From positions 1 through 27,257 of the forward strand of contig CAIXUF010001055.1 of the NCBI GenBank assembly GCA_903922535.1: 27,257 bases of DNA, read 5' to 3'. A program made the translations under genes and the position numbers. This DNA is from Candidatus Hydrogenedentota bacterium. GTDB taxonomy: Bacteria; Hydrogenedentota; Hydrogenedentia; Hydrogenedentiales; CAITNO01. The notes beneath the pieces are model-generated. The model made no database searches. It was not told the DNA's origin and worked only from the letters and a program-made list of their open reading frames with translations. Below are positions 17,901 through 24,946 of this stretch, in pieces (position 1 is the first letter of the stretch; each line of letters begins with the position of its first letter).

Positions 17901-19477
17901 AAATCCCGTCGGGTGCGCTCAACCAATACATCCACGTCGCCGTCACGTGGGATGACAAGGCCAGCTTCTTCGCCGCCGGCAGGCGGCTCGGCACCGTCAA
18001 CCTTGCATTGCCGCCGAATTTGGAAAAGCCCGTCCTGCGCTTCGGCTGCTCAAGTGAATGGCAAGGCTTTACGCGCGTTGCGGTGGATGAAATCCGTGTC
18101 TCCGACACCGTCCGCTATGACGCCGATGCCTATGAAACGCCCGTGGCGCCCTTCGTCGGGGATCCGCAGACCCTGCTGCTGGATCATCTGGACGACGCAT
18201 TCCGGCCCGACGGCGAGGATGCGGAAACCCGCGCCACCATCCTTGCCGGCGCGCCCGGTGCGCTGGGCGGTGTTCCAAGTTTGGGCTGCCGCTTTGTCGA
18301 CGGCAAATTTGGTGTCGCGCTGCAAATCTCCAACGGCGATACCCTGCCTCCGCAGGAAACGGTGAAAGGATACGACTTCAACGCCGCGACACTTTGGAAC
18401 TGGGCCGATGCGGACGGCAGCATCACCGGCTGGCCGCCGCCGCTGTTGAAAGAGCCACTCATAGCGGATCTCCGCCAACGCGTCAAGACATACAATGACC
18501 TTGGCCTGCGGTGCAGTCCCTACATGGGCTATCCCGCGCTCGGCGCGCCGTCGCAGCTCAGTGCCCAATTCGGCGTCGAGTGGGGCCGCAAGCCCCTGTC
18601 CACGCAGCCGTGGGAACCGCCCAAGGGCCACTATTTTTGGGACGCCTGCGCACGGAGCGGCTTCGCCGATTACATGGCCGAGGGAACGCGCTGGGTGCTC
18701 GACGACCTGGGCTTCGATGGCTGCTACACCGACGGCCTTGCGCAGGTGTACCCGTGCGAGAACACGCATCATGGCTGCGGCTACCGCGATGAACAGGGCG
18801 CGCTCCATGCCACGTGGCCGCTCTTCGCGACGCGGGACATGCTCAAGCGCATGTACAAACAAATCCACGCCCGTCACCAGGACGGCTATCTCATCAACCA
18901 CGTCTCTTTCAACATCATCATCCCGACCATGTCCTTCACGGACGTGTATTACACCGGCGAGCACGAGCAGTACGAGGATCTCACCAGATTCCGCGTCCGC
19001 TGGCAGGGAAAGCAGTGGGGCATATGGCCCAGCCTGCTGGGCGACGATTGCCATTGCTACAAACCGATGCACATGACCTATGGGCTGCTTCACGGCGTGT
19101 CGGTCATGCCGGAGGGCTTTCTCGGCAGGAATGACATGGCGCGCAAGACGGCCAACCTGTGGCACGCCTATGACGCATTCGGCTATCGCGACGCCGAATG
19201 GATTCCCTATTACCGCGCCGAAAGCGGCCTTGCCACGGCGGACAACCCGAATGTGAAAGTCAGTCTGTATTTGCATCGCGGGGAAAGGGCGCTGCTCGTT
19301 GTGGGGAACCTTGAGCATGAGGTCGTCGAATGCCGCGTCAAGATCGATCATGCCGCAATGGGTCTGAAGAATGTCTCGGCCACCAACATCCTTGACGGGC
19401 GGACGCTTCCGATGCAGGAAGACGTGCTTCCCGTGCGGTTGAGACCCGCCAGTTTTGTCCTGGCGCTTCTCGAATAG
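14972..19477 (+). CDS. giant secreted multidomain protein: LamG, CBM9-like, LamG, DUF6067-like barrel
   Basis: 1501 residues. ATG 14972 is chosen over upstream non-ATG starts because a signal peptide begins there (CLTGFLRFVFLCAITASAPA). Residues about 30-250 are a LamG/concanavalin-like domain (LLLDHFDEQFLPDG, VIEFWVALDFDAEEV). Residues about 260-450 match a CBM9-like family (IDGTIEAGEWDGAAQ, YGEDAFELFLQPQPGQYPVY). Residues 450-880 are beta-rich and unassigned. A second LamG spans about 885-1065 (TLEFWLVPALDEKETW). A short third LamG start lies at 1067-1123 (LLLDHLDDAFRPDG, GKFGVALQIS). The final 380 residues form a (beta/alpha)8 barrel resembling DUF6067/GH123-like proteins: LRCSPYMGYPALG, WVLDDLGFDGCYTDGLAQVY, NTHHGCGYRDEQG, LINHVSFNIIIP and YTGEHEQYEDLTRFRVR. 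It is probably a cell-surface or periplasmic glycosidase with carbohydrate-binding modules. Substrate unknown. Confidence 0.82.
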   Translation: MKRCLTGFLRFVFLCAITASAPAQPYQPDGRTLLLDHFDEQFLPDGAQCTTPAIIAADAAMAGGRPGKGGEFVLGKFGNALQFHKLMQMDYPASGNLDLRAGVIEFWVALDFDAEEVIKNPGKLSNQLFLTVWGPESSMVCVYSTLSQTNVAVWDKQRQIVCQGGFPGYWKKGEWHHVELRWGTTLELWCDGKREIQQDWQGLFGPMDVKPKDLRLTLGSHIGFNDVESEFAVDELRILGPGGEQTADHPLMTLPRIKAPVIDGTIEAGEWDGAAQTTGFVGLNDNSLMEEQTVVSAGWDAEALYLCFECLNPGNRALTARLTGKDAPVYGEDAFELFLQPQPGQYPVYQLARNAIGTQYDSRITVAAPIEGDVSFNPGWPTRTTCEAGRWIAECRIPFKEIDGHDAPKEGERWRINFCRDTGTLGRGSSWAYAAGSFHHAENFGEIVFSESDRAIRVGTLGDWHAGKLAAEVSLTGLLFDPLVTVKGKVVGEDAKALVQTENRLADYRSVAVKPPTLVTGFYNLTVRAVTANGDMYSQRLPFHVEKPYDISVESYPHEGKLWVTANVAGLANAPKGLVARSRVMQSDREFGVCESAEFAYGLGTASIDLAQLPPGTYTVKSEAVAPDGTVLATAEADFEQFAKPAWLEEHAGVDHAIPWPWEPVRATDDGIGVWGRQYQFFGQSLPQQIVNQGGEMLAGPVTLKLAIGEATGDLAALAAANIAGPDDAAVRQAESRIGTINAKLVTTTEFDGLMRCDLTLTPESPTDISSLFLEIPVKSRYATFLLPSTGIAATAIAMNGAPWHGAFTPQVWAGNDDMGLAWFAESDEGWRPRDDRMIEVVPEGDRTVIRCGMIRTEGAAKPLKLDKPVTFTFGLMATPVKDAHAGDPFWFRFGDCVGQPPPMEFLNYADIANLNAGQGTLEFWLVPALDEKETWREVVRLGDQKDGISLSVKYGSKPAMSLTVTNGTRKESTTAEIPSGALNQYIHVAVTWDDKASFFAAGRRLGTVNLALPPNLEKPVLRFGCSSEWQGFTRVAVDEIRVSDTVRYDADAYETPVAPFVGDPQTLLLDHLDDAFRPDGEDAETRATILAGAPGALGGVPSLGCRFVDGKFGVALQISNGDTLPPQETVKGYDFNAATLWNWADADGSITGWPPPLLKEPLIADLRQRVKTYNDLGLRCSPYMGYPALGAPSQLSAQFGVEWGRKPLSTQPWEPPKGHYFWDACARSGFADYMAEGTRWVLDDLGFDGCYTDGLAQVYPCENTHHGCGYRDEQGALHATWPLFATRDMLKRMYKQIHARHQDGYLINHVSFNIIIPTMSFTDVYYTGEHEQYEDLTRFRVRWQGKQWGIWPSLLGDDCHCYKPMHMTYGLLHGVSVMPEGFLGRNDMARKTANLWHAYDAFGYRDAEWIPYYRAESGLATADNPNVKVSLYLHRGERALLVVGNLEHEVVECRVKIDHAAMGLKNVSATNILDGRTLPMQEDVLPVRLRPASFVLALLE

Positions 19478-19585
19478 CGTCTTTCTGGCCGCCTTGGGGC
19501 GGTATTGGGATTTGCATTTCCGAAGAATCCGGTCCATGCTGAATCTGACTTCACGTCCGATGGCATGTTTGGGAGACCTACTCTG

Positions 19586-22500
19586 ATGACTATCAAGACG
19601 CACCGCGGCCTGTTGATACTGATGGGTGCCCTGCTCCTGCGGCCTGCCTGGGTCCTGGCCGGGTCCGTCGCAAACGACGGGGTAATCGCGACAGCTTCAA
19701 GCGAATGGAGCAGCGGCTACGGCGCGACTGCGGCCGCGGACGGCGTTGCCGACGAGAATGGCAACTATTGGCAGACCGTTCACGGGAAGGACAAGGGCGC
19801 CTGGTGGCAGGCCGATTTGGGCGCGGTGGTGCCGGTCGAGGGTGTGCGGATTGCCTGGGCGCGTTATGAGGACAAGTATCACGCGCCGCCTGCCTGCGTG
19901 ATGGTACAGGTCAGCACGACGGGCGCCGAAGGCCCGTGGAAAGACGTGCTGACGGTTCGCGCCGACAGCATCCCCCGCGATGAGGCGCCCGCTGAGGCCG
20001 GAAAAGTATTCGACTATCCGTTTCCGGAACCGACGTCCGCGCGCTGCATCCGCCTGTTGTTTCCCGATGGGGAGCAGGCAGGGGCGAAATATGAAGGGTA
20101 TGTGTGCCTTGGCGAGGTGGAGATCAAGGCTCCCGGTCTTGTGCCGCAGGTCCTAAGCACGGAAGGTGCCTTTGGCAGGGTCGAGGTGAATGTTGCCCGC
20201 CCGGCACTGGCTGCCCTGTACCTTCGCGGTGCCGCTGGATTGAGCCCGCAAAGCCTCTTGGCCAACCAGGGCTCTCGTCCCTGGGCGCGTGGCGGTTATA
20301 CGTACGCCGTGACAGAAGACGGCAAACGTTATGAGAGCCGTCTCGCAAAACCGGAAAAGGTGGAACGGACCCAGGCAGATGGCCGCGATGCGATTCTGGT
20401 GTCCGGTGTGACCGTCGCCTCCGGCGGGGATGCTCCACCCCTGGCCACGGAAGACTGGATGCTGAGCGCCCCCGGCGACGGATCGAAGCTGGCGTGGAAG
20501 ATCGCGCGCCGCTGGCTGCGCGACTGCACCACGGCTTATGCGGGAAGCCCCGGACTGTTCTTCTCCTTTGATGCCCGGACCCGTAAGAACTCCACCACCA
20601 GCACGCTTTGGTTCGATCCCCTGCAAATGGCCGCGGAGCCCAGTGACCTGTACGCCTCCCCGCGGGACCCGGGACATATTTCCGAGAACCACCTTCAACT
20701 CCTGCGCGTTCGCGACACCTGGGCGGTCTACAAACTGTGGACCAACTGGCCGGCCCCGGCCGACCTGAGGCTGGAGGCAAAAGGCGGGTATCTGTACCGA
20801 CGCGGAAGTTTCGCGTGGTTGAGTGAAGCGGGCGTTGTAACTGAATTGGCAGGACGGCAAAGCCACCAGGCGGGCCAAACCGAAGAGGTCACGCTGGAGA
20901 TTGGCGCTTCGGAGAAACAGGCCACGGGCTATCAACTCTCCGTTGATCTGCCCGACAAGAACACGGAGTCGGCCCTAAAACGGTTCTATGACGGTGTGCT
21001 TAACGGCGGCGCGGTGAACGATCAGAAGGGCTTTGATTTCGGCAACGAAACGGACGGGTGGTACTACGCCGGTTCCTGCTGGATGTACGGGGCCGCGCTG
21101 GCTGCCGGCGTCCCGGCGTCGGGTGCGCTTTCGGCGCAGCCCTACGACGCGGCCCGCGCCTTTCGCGAGCACCTCGCGCATGTCCTGGGCACACTCGACG
21201 ACCAGGGACGGGCGCATTTCGGCTACAACCAGGGCGGTGAGTGGGTCGACGACAACCTGCACACGATCATTGGCGCCCGCTTCTACCTGATTCACTCGGG
21301 CGACCTCGATTTCATCCGGCAGTGCATTCCCGCGATGGAGCGGATGCTCGGCTACTTTGTCCAGCGCCGCAATGATCAAGGGCTGTTCAAACTCGACGAC
21401 GTGGGCGCGCACTGGTACTACGATGCCATCACCACGGGCGGGGTGAACGGGTATTACAACGCGTTCTTCTACAAGGCGGCCGAGGACCTGGCCGAAATGG
21501 AAGAGGCGGTGGACCGAACGGAGCAGGCCCGCGGCTACCGCGAAATGGCCGACTCCATAAAGGCGGCGTTCAACCGGGTGTTATGGAAAGAGGATGCGCC
21601 CGGCGGTTCGCGCTATCTCGATTGGATCGACGCCAAGGGCCGCGAAGTCGCCTACTTCTGCGACCTGTGCCAGTGGCCGGCCATTGCCGTGGGCATCGCC
21701 TCGCCCGAACAGGCCCGAAAAATTGTGGCCACCGCCGACGCCCGCATTCCCACGCTCGAGAAGGAGTTCGGCTACGCGGGCTGCGCGGGACTCTCGGCCC
21801 TTTGGCCCGTGCCCCAGGACATCAACCCGGCCGATTGGCAGACTTTCGGCCGGTACATGAACGGGGGCAGTCTGCTCTGCCAGACCTACTGGGAAATACT
21901 GGCCCGCGCCAAGGCCGGGGATGCCGTTGGAGCCGCGACGCGTCTGAAACGCTTTGCCCAGCACGCCGCGGAAACCAGTTGGGCCGGTGACAATGCGGCC
22001 GACATCCATGGCGAGATGAAACACGGCGACACCGAACCCTATCTGGCCGACATGGTCTGCGTCACCGCGGCAGCGGTTCACGGTGTGCTCGGGATACAGC
22101 CGACCTGGCAGAAGCTGGAGGTAACGCCCTGTCTTCCGCCGGACTGGCCGCATGCGGAAGCCGATATCCTCTACAAAGGACGCCGCAACCACGTGACCAT
22201 CGAGAACGGCAGCGTCACGATCCTGCCGCAGGAGGAGGTGATCGCGCCCACGCTGTTGTGGGTGATGGATTTCAACCTGCGCAAGACCGCCTACGGCACG
22301 GCGAACACCGAGAACATCGATTTTGGCGGTTTCTACGGCAACAGTATCACACTGTCCAAGGGAGCAGTGACGGGCAGATACGAAAGCCCTGTTCACAACT
22401 GGGGAAGAACGGCTGACCTGCAAAGCCTGGAGGTGGCCGCTGATCTTTTTGCAGGACAGATTGCCGCCACGGTCGAAACATCAAACGATGGGTTCAAGAC

Positions 22501-22711
22501 GATCCAAGCCCAATGCGACGTTTCGTTGAAGGATGGTGTTAACACCTACCCGCTCGATCCTGCCAAAGGCGGGGCAAACAGTCTGCGGGTTGGTTTTACC
22601 CTTGTCCGGTCGGCCCCGGATCAGACCCCGCCCCTCGTTGATGCGTTTCGTGTAATGGGCGTTCCCAATACGAATGTCGCGCTGCCCGAGCCGCACATCT
22701 CCCGTCCCTAG
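19586..22711 (+). CDS. secreted six-hairpin glycosidase with discoidin-type N-terminal domain
   Basis: 1041 residues. ATG 19586 is chosen for its Shine-Dalgarno GGGAGA 9 nt upstream and the signal peptide (GLLILMGALLLRPAWVLAG). Residues about 27-170 form an F5/8 type C (discoidin) carbohydrate-binding domain (GVIATASSEWSSGYGATAAA, GAWWQADLGAVVPVEGVRIA). A beta-sandwich follows. From about residue 460 there is an (alpha/alpha)6 barrel: FDFGNETDGWYYAGSCWMYG, FGYNQGGEWVDDNLHTIIGA, WYYDAITTGGVNGYYNAFFY and DWQTFGRYMNGGSLLCQTYW. Two small beta domains close the protein, the first starting LGIQPTWQKLEVTPCLPPDW. The pattern fits alpha-L-rhamnosidase-like or GH94/GH65-like clans. It follows the giant gene by 108 bp and ends the run of polysaccharide genes. 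Confidence 0.78.
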   Translation: MTIKTHRGLLILMGALLLRPAWVLAGSVANDGVIATASSEWSSGYGATAAADGVADENGNYWQTVHGKDKGAWWQADLGAVVPVEGVRIAWARYEDKYHAPPACVMVQVSTTGAEGPWKDVLTVRADSIPRDEAPAEAGKVFDYPFPEPTSARCIRLLFPDGEQAGAKYEGYVCLGEVEIKAPGLVPQVLSTEGAFGRVEVNVARPALAALYLRGAAGLSPQSLLANQGSRPWARGGYTYAVTEDGKRYESRLAKPEKVERTQADGRDAILVSGVTVASGGDAPPLATEDWMLSAPGDGSKLAWKIARRWLRDCTTAYAGSPGLFFSFDARTRKNSTTSTLWFDPLQMAAEPSDLYASPRDPGHISENHLQLLRVRDTWAVYKLWTNWPAPADLRLEAKGGYLYRRGSFAWLSEAGVVTELAGRQSHQAGQTEEVTLEIGASEKQATGYQLSVDLPDKNTESALKRFYDGVLNGGAVNDQKGFDFGNETDGWYYAGSCWMYGAALAAGVPASGALSAQPYDAARAFREHLAHVLGTLDDQGRAHFGYNQGGEWVDDNLHTIIGARFYLIHSGDLDFIRQCIPAMERMLGYFVQRRNDQGLFKLDDVGAHWYYDAITTGGVNGYYNAFFYKAAEDLAEMEEAVDRTEQARGYREMADSIKAAFNRVLWKEDAPGGSRYLDWIDAKGREVAYFCDLCQWPAIAVGIASPEQARKIVATADARIPTLEKEFGYAGCAGLSALWPVPQDINPADWQTFGRYMNGGSLLCQTYWEILARAKAGDAVGAATRLKRFAQHAAETSWAGDNAADIHGEMKHGDTEPYLADMVCVTAAAVHGVLGIQPTWQKLEVTPCLPPDWPHAEADILYKGRRNHVTIENGSVTILPQEEVIAPTLLWVMDFNLRKTAYGTANTENIDFGGFYGNSITLSKGAVTGRYESPVHNWGRTADLQSLEVAADLFAGQIAATVETSNDGFKTIQAQCDVSLKDGVNTYPLDPAKGGANSLRVGFTLVRSAPDQTPPLVDAFRVMGVPNTNVALPEPHISRP

Positions 22712-22768
22712 TCCAATTTGCCCTGTTCTCCCAGGCGGAACGGTTGCCGGGCTTTGTCCGGGCAAGTA

Positions 22769-23077
22769 CTATGCGGGCCCAAGTTCAAGCAGCGCCCCGC
22801 GCACCTTCTCCTGTCCCGCATTGTGTGGCAACGAGGCAAGCTTTTCGCACGCACTGTCCCAATCCAGATAGATGTTTACACCCACATCCCAGTAGTGAAG
22901 AATGCCGTGCTCGAAGTTGAATCCGCCGGTGCTGCGGGGCGCGAAAATAAGTCCAAGGAACCCGCAGTTCCTAAAACCGCATCCCAGCCGCGCGAGTTCC
23001 GAACCCAGTGCGCTTAGCGCGTCCGTCCTGTCCGCGCCAGACACCGCAACGCTCGTCTCCATCGTCTCCATCCACAT
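22769..23077 (-). CDS. small protein of unknown function (102 residues)
   Basis: No family is recognised. The gene is supported by an AAGGG Shine-Dalgarno about 8 nt before ATG 23077 and by a near-consensus promoter at 23125-23154. The product is soluble, with no signal peptide or membrane segment. It has a Cys/Gly/Phe-rich centre (GCGFRNCGFLGLIFAPRS) followed by aromatic residues (GILHYWDVGVNIYLDWDSAC). In-frame ATGs at codons 3 and 6 are alternative starts. It converges with the glycosidase gene ending at 22711, with 57 bp between. A frame of similar length on the opposite strand lacks such signals. Confidence 0.6.
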   Translation of the reverse strand: MWMETMETSVAVSGADRTDALSALGSELARLGCGFRNCGFLGLIFAPRSTGGFNFEHGILHYWDVGVNIYLDWDSACEKLASLPHNAGQEKVRGALLELGPA

Positions 23078-23124
23078 TGCACAATCCCTTCAGGTTTGCT
23101 GCACAACCCTTGGACGACGAATTG

Positions 23125-23154
23125 AGTATAGGAGAGCCCCCCGCCTGCTGTCAA
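23125..23154 (-). promoter_or_regulatory. near-consensus sigma70 promoter of the 102-residue gene
   Basis: On the minus strand a perfect TTGACA (23149-23154), an 18 bp spacer and TATACT (23125-23130, 5/6) lie about 47 nt before ATG 23077. It is the closest consensus match found in the window. Confidence 0.65.
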
Positions 23155-23330
23155 TAGGAGGGTGATTCAAAGAACGGTGGCAGGGATGACGCGTTCCTTC
23201 CCATTTCTTCAGTGCATTAGGACCGCGTCAAACCGCCATTCCTGGAGCGCCAATTTAGGCAAAAATGAGAAAAGACGGGCTCTTTTGCGCCTGAAAGATA
23301 CGAAAATGTATGTTGAATCGTTATGGCCTA

Positions 23331-23368
23331 CAATACGGTACGATTCGGTATTGGGGCGAATTCCAATA
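23331..23368 (+). promoter_or_regulatory. overlapping inverted repeats upstream of the mvhD-like gene
   Basis: CAATAC (23331-23336) pairs with GTATTG (23348-23353), while TATTGG (23349-23354) pairs with CCAATA (23363-23368), so the central segment can form either hairpin. They lie upstream of the -10 candidate at 23404 and could be operator half-sites. The rest of 23078-23517 holds no supported gene. Confidence 0.3.
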
Positions 23369-23403
23369 TGTACAAGAATGTAGGATTTCAGCAAGAATTC
23401 AGC

Positions 23404-23409
23404 TATAAT
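23404..23409 (+). promoter_or_regulatory. -10 box candidate for the mvhD-metF operon
   Basis: A perfect TATAAT lies 108 nt before ATG 23518, in an AT-rich stretch. No convincing -35 box is visible at 16-18 bp, so an activator may be needed. Confidence 0.4.
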
Positions 23410-23517
23410 CCCCAGACAACCCGAAGTCGTTCTTCTGCGGGATAGGCAGAGAATCCCAAGCGATAGACTTGATGGGTTGGAACTTCCATTTTCGGACGTA
23501 ACGACAGAGAAAACACG

Positions 23518-23928
23518 ATGAGCGACTCAGTCCAGTCAGAGATTATGGTGTTCATTTGCCATCAGTGCATCCCCGCAGGCACGCATTTGCCGCGCCAGTG
23601 GACGGAAGATGGTGTTCACGTCCGGACTGTTGAGCTTCCGTGCAGCGGCAAGACCGATGCCCAGTACCTCTTTCACTCCATTGAGGCGGGTGCACGGGGA
23701 TTCCTTGTGGTGACGTGCCCCAAGGGCGATTGCCGACTTTCCCAAGGCAATTACCGTGCGGAGGTGCGTGTTAGGACAGTCCAGCGGTTGCTGGCGGAAA
23801 TCGGGCTGGAGTCCGAAAGGGCCGCATTTATTCACTGCGGGCCGCAGGACGATCTCGAAGGCCTGATCCGCGCCGCGGTGAAGGATCTGCGCGCGCTCGG
23901 CGAAAGCCCGTTGTGCGCGGCGCCGTGA
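23518..23928 (+). CDS. mvhD: MvhD-type hydrogenase/heterodisulfide reductase iron-sulfur subunit
   Basis: 136 residues, the usual size of a stand-alone MvhD domain. These proteins carry a [2Fe-2S] cluster and pass electrons between a hydrogenase or dehydrogenase and HdrA-type electron-bifurcating flavoproteins. The conserved cysteines are present: C14-x2-C17 (FICHQCIPAG), C42 (LPCSGKTD), and C67-x4-C72 in TCPKGDCRLSQGNYRAEVR. No HdrA, HdrB or HdrC lies upstream; the next genes are metF and two ferredoxin-flavoproteins, so its partner here is probably one of those or a gene beyond the right edge. The start has only a weak purine-rich GAGAAAA upstream. It is the first gene of its operon, behind a 440 bp gap. 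Confidence 0.88.
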   Translation: MSDSVQSEIMVFICHQCIPAGTHLPRQWTEDGVHVRTVELPCSGKTDAQYLFHSIEAGARGFLVVTCPKGDCRLSQGNYRAEVRVRTVQRLLAEIGLESERAAFIHCGPQDDLEGLIRAAVKDLRALGESPLCAAP

Positions 23929-24001
23929 ACCGGCAAAGTCTGGCGGGGCTAGGCACCCCACGTTTTCAAGAAAGCAAGAAAGTTAAGAGCAGCGAAGCCG
24001 T

Positions 24002-24031
24002 TGCACCCGTGAGGGTGCATGGGGCTTGCAC
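24002..24031 (+). promoter_or_regulatory. hairpin with GTGA tetraloop in the metF leader, with alternative pairing
   Basis: TGCACCC-GTGA-GGGTGCA (24002-24019) is a perfect 7 bp stem closed by a GNRA-type loop. Its 3' arm can also pair, as GTGCA (24015-24019), with TGCAC at 24027-24031. It sits 35 nt before ATG 24054 in the 125 bp mvhD-metF gap and could tune metF expression or stabilise a processed mRNA. Confidence 0.45.
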
Positions 24032-24053
24032 GGACATACTAAGGTAGAAGGCC

Positions 24054-24944
24054 ATGACTGAAAGCGAAAGCAGGTTCCAGGCAAAGATACGCTCGGGCGA
24101 ACCGGTCCTTGTGGTCGAAATAACGCCGCCCAAGAGCGGCGATCCCGCGCCGGTGCGGGCGAGCGCGAAACGGTTTGCGGGGAAGGCGCACGCCATCGGC
24201 GTGAGCGACAACCGGCACGGCGTGTGCATGTCGGCGCTGGCCGCGGCGGCCATTCTTGCGGCCGAAGGCGCCGAACCCATGATGCACCTCGTCACGCGGG
24301 ACCGCAACCGTGCGGCGCTGGTCTCGACCTGCCTTGGTGCGCAGGCGCTGGGTGTGCGCAACATCCTGTGCACCAGCGGCACGCACCAGACCCTGGGCGT
24401 TTGCCCTGAGGCCAAGAACGTGTTCGACATTGACTCCGTCCAGTTGGTTGCGGCGCTGGCGAAGCAGGGCGCGGGGGATACCGCCGGGGCCTGCTGTATC
24501 GGCGCGGTGGCGTCGCCTTTTGCCGACCCGCAGGAAATGCAGCTCATGAAGACGGCAAAAAAGGCCGCGGCGGGCGCGCAGTTCCTCATCACGCAGCCGG
24601 TGTTCGACGTGCAGCGTTTCAATGCCTGGTGGGAAGCCGCCGCGCAGCGGGGGCTTCCGGAAAAGGTCGCCATTCTGGCCGGCATCCAGCCGCTGCTGGA
24701 CGCCGAAGAGGCCAAGGCCTTTGCCGCGGCGCGGCCGCTGCCGATGGTGCCGCAGGCCATGCTGGACCGCCTAACCGCCGCGGGCGACAAGCAGGCGCAG
24801 CGCGCCGCCGGCATCGAGATGGCGGTGGAGACGATTAAGCAGATCGCCTCGCTGAAGGGCCTGCGCGGTTTTCAGATTTGCGCGGACGGCGACGAAGACG
24901 CCGTCCTCGAAGTCATTCAAAAGTCAGGACTGGAGGCCCGTTAG
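24054..24944 (+). CDS. metF: methylenetetrahydrofolate reductase (MetF family)
   Basis: 296 residues, the normal size of the bacterial FAD-dependent enzyme that reduces 5,10-methylene-THF to 5-methyl-THF for methionine synthesis or the Wood-Ljungdahl methyl branch. Seen in order: the catalytic Glu region (VLVVEITPPKSGDP, E22), GVSDNRHGVCMS, EPMMHLVTRDRNRAALVS, GVRNILCTSGTHQTLGV, NVFDIDSVQLVAALAK, and the C-terminal barrel strand AQFLITQPVFDVQRFNAWW. The position usually held by a conserved Asp in the (R/T)GD motif appears to be Thr110 here (TSGTHQ), which would be unusual. A purine-rich AAGGTAGAAGG precedes the ATG. The stop lies 2 bp before the next GTG start, so it is tightly linked to the flavoprotein genes. 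The context favours a multi-subunit reductase over a stand-alone NADH enzyme. Confidence 0.92.
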   Translation: MTESESRFQAKIRSGEPVLVVEITPPKSGDPAPVRASAKRFAGKAHAIGVSDNRHGVCMSALAAAAILAAEGAEPMMHLVTRDRNRAALVSTCLGAQALGVRNILCTSGTHQTLGVCPEAKNVFDIDSVQLVAALAKQGAGDTAGACCIGAVASPFADPQEMQLMKTAKKAAAGAQFLITQPVFDVQRFNAWWEAAAQRGLPEKVAILAGIQPLLDAEEAKAFAAARPLPMVPQAMLDRLTAAGDKQAQRAAGIEMAVETIKQIASLKGLRGFQICADGDEDAVLEVIQKSGLEAR

Positions 24945-24946
24945 CC

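Noticed and set aside
19489..19502. CCGCC-TTGG-GGCGG hairpin after the 1501-residue gene as a terminator
   Set aside because: The stem is only 5 bp and no T-run follows; it is too weak to call.
15533..19603. Long minus-strand frames of 496 and 517 codons
   Set aside because: Both are antisense to the multidomain LamG/DUF6067-like gene, whose internal domains are recognisable and continuous.
22718..23017. 99-codon plus-strand frame overlapping the 102-residue minus gene
   Set aside because: It has no Shine-Dalgarno or promoter, starts just after the glycosidase stop in low-complexity coding, and is opposed by a better supported gene.
23270..23286. AAAAGA-CGGGC-TCTTTT hairpin as a terminator for either neighbour
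   Set aside because: The stem is AT-only and short, and no gene ends near it; likely chance in an AT-rich stretch.
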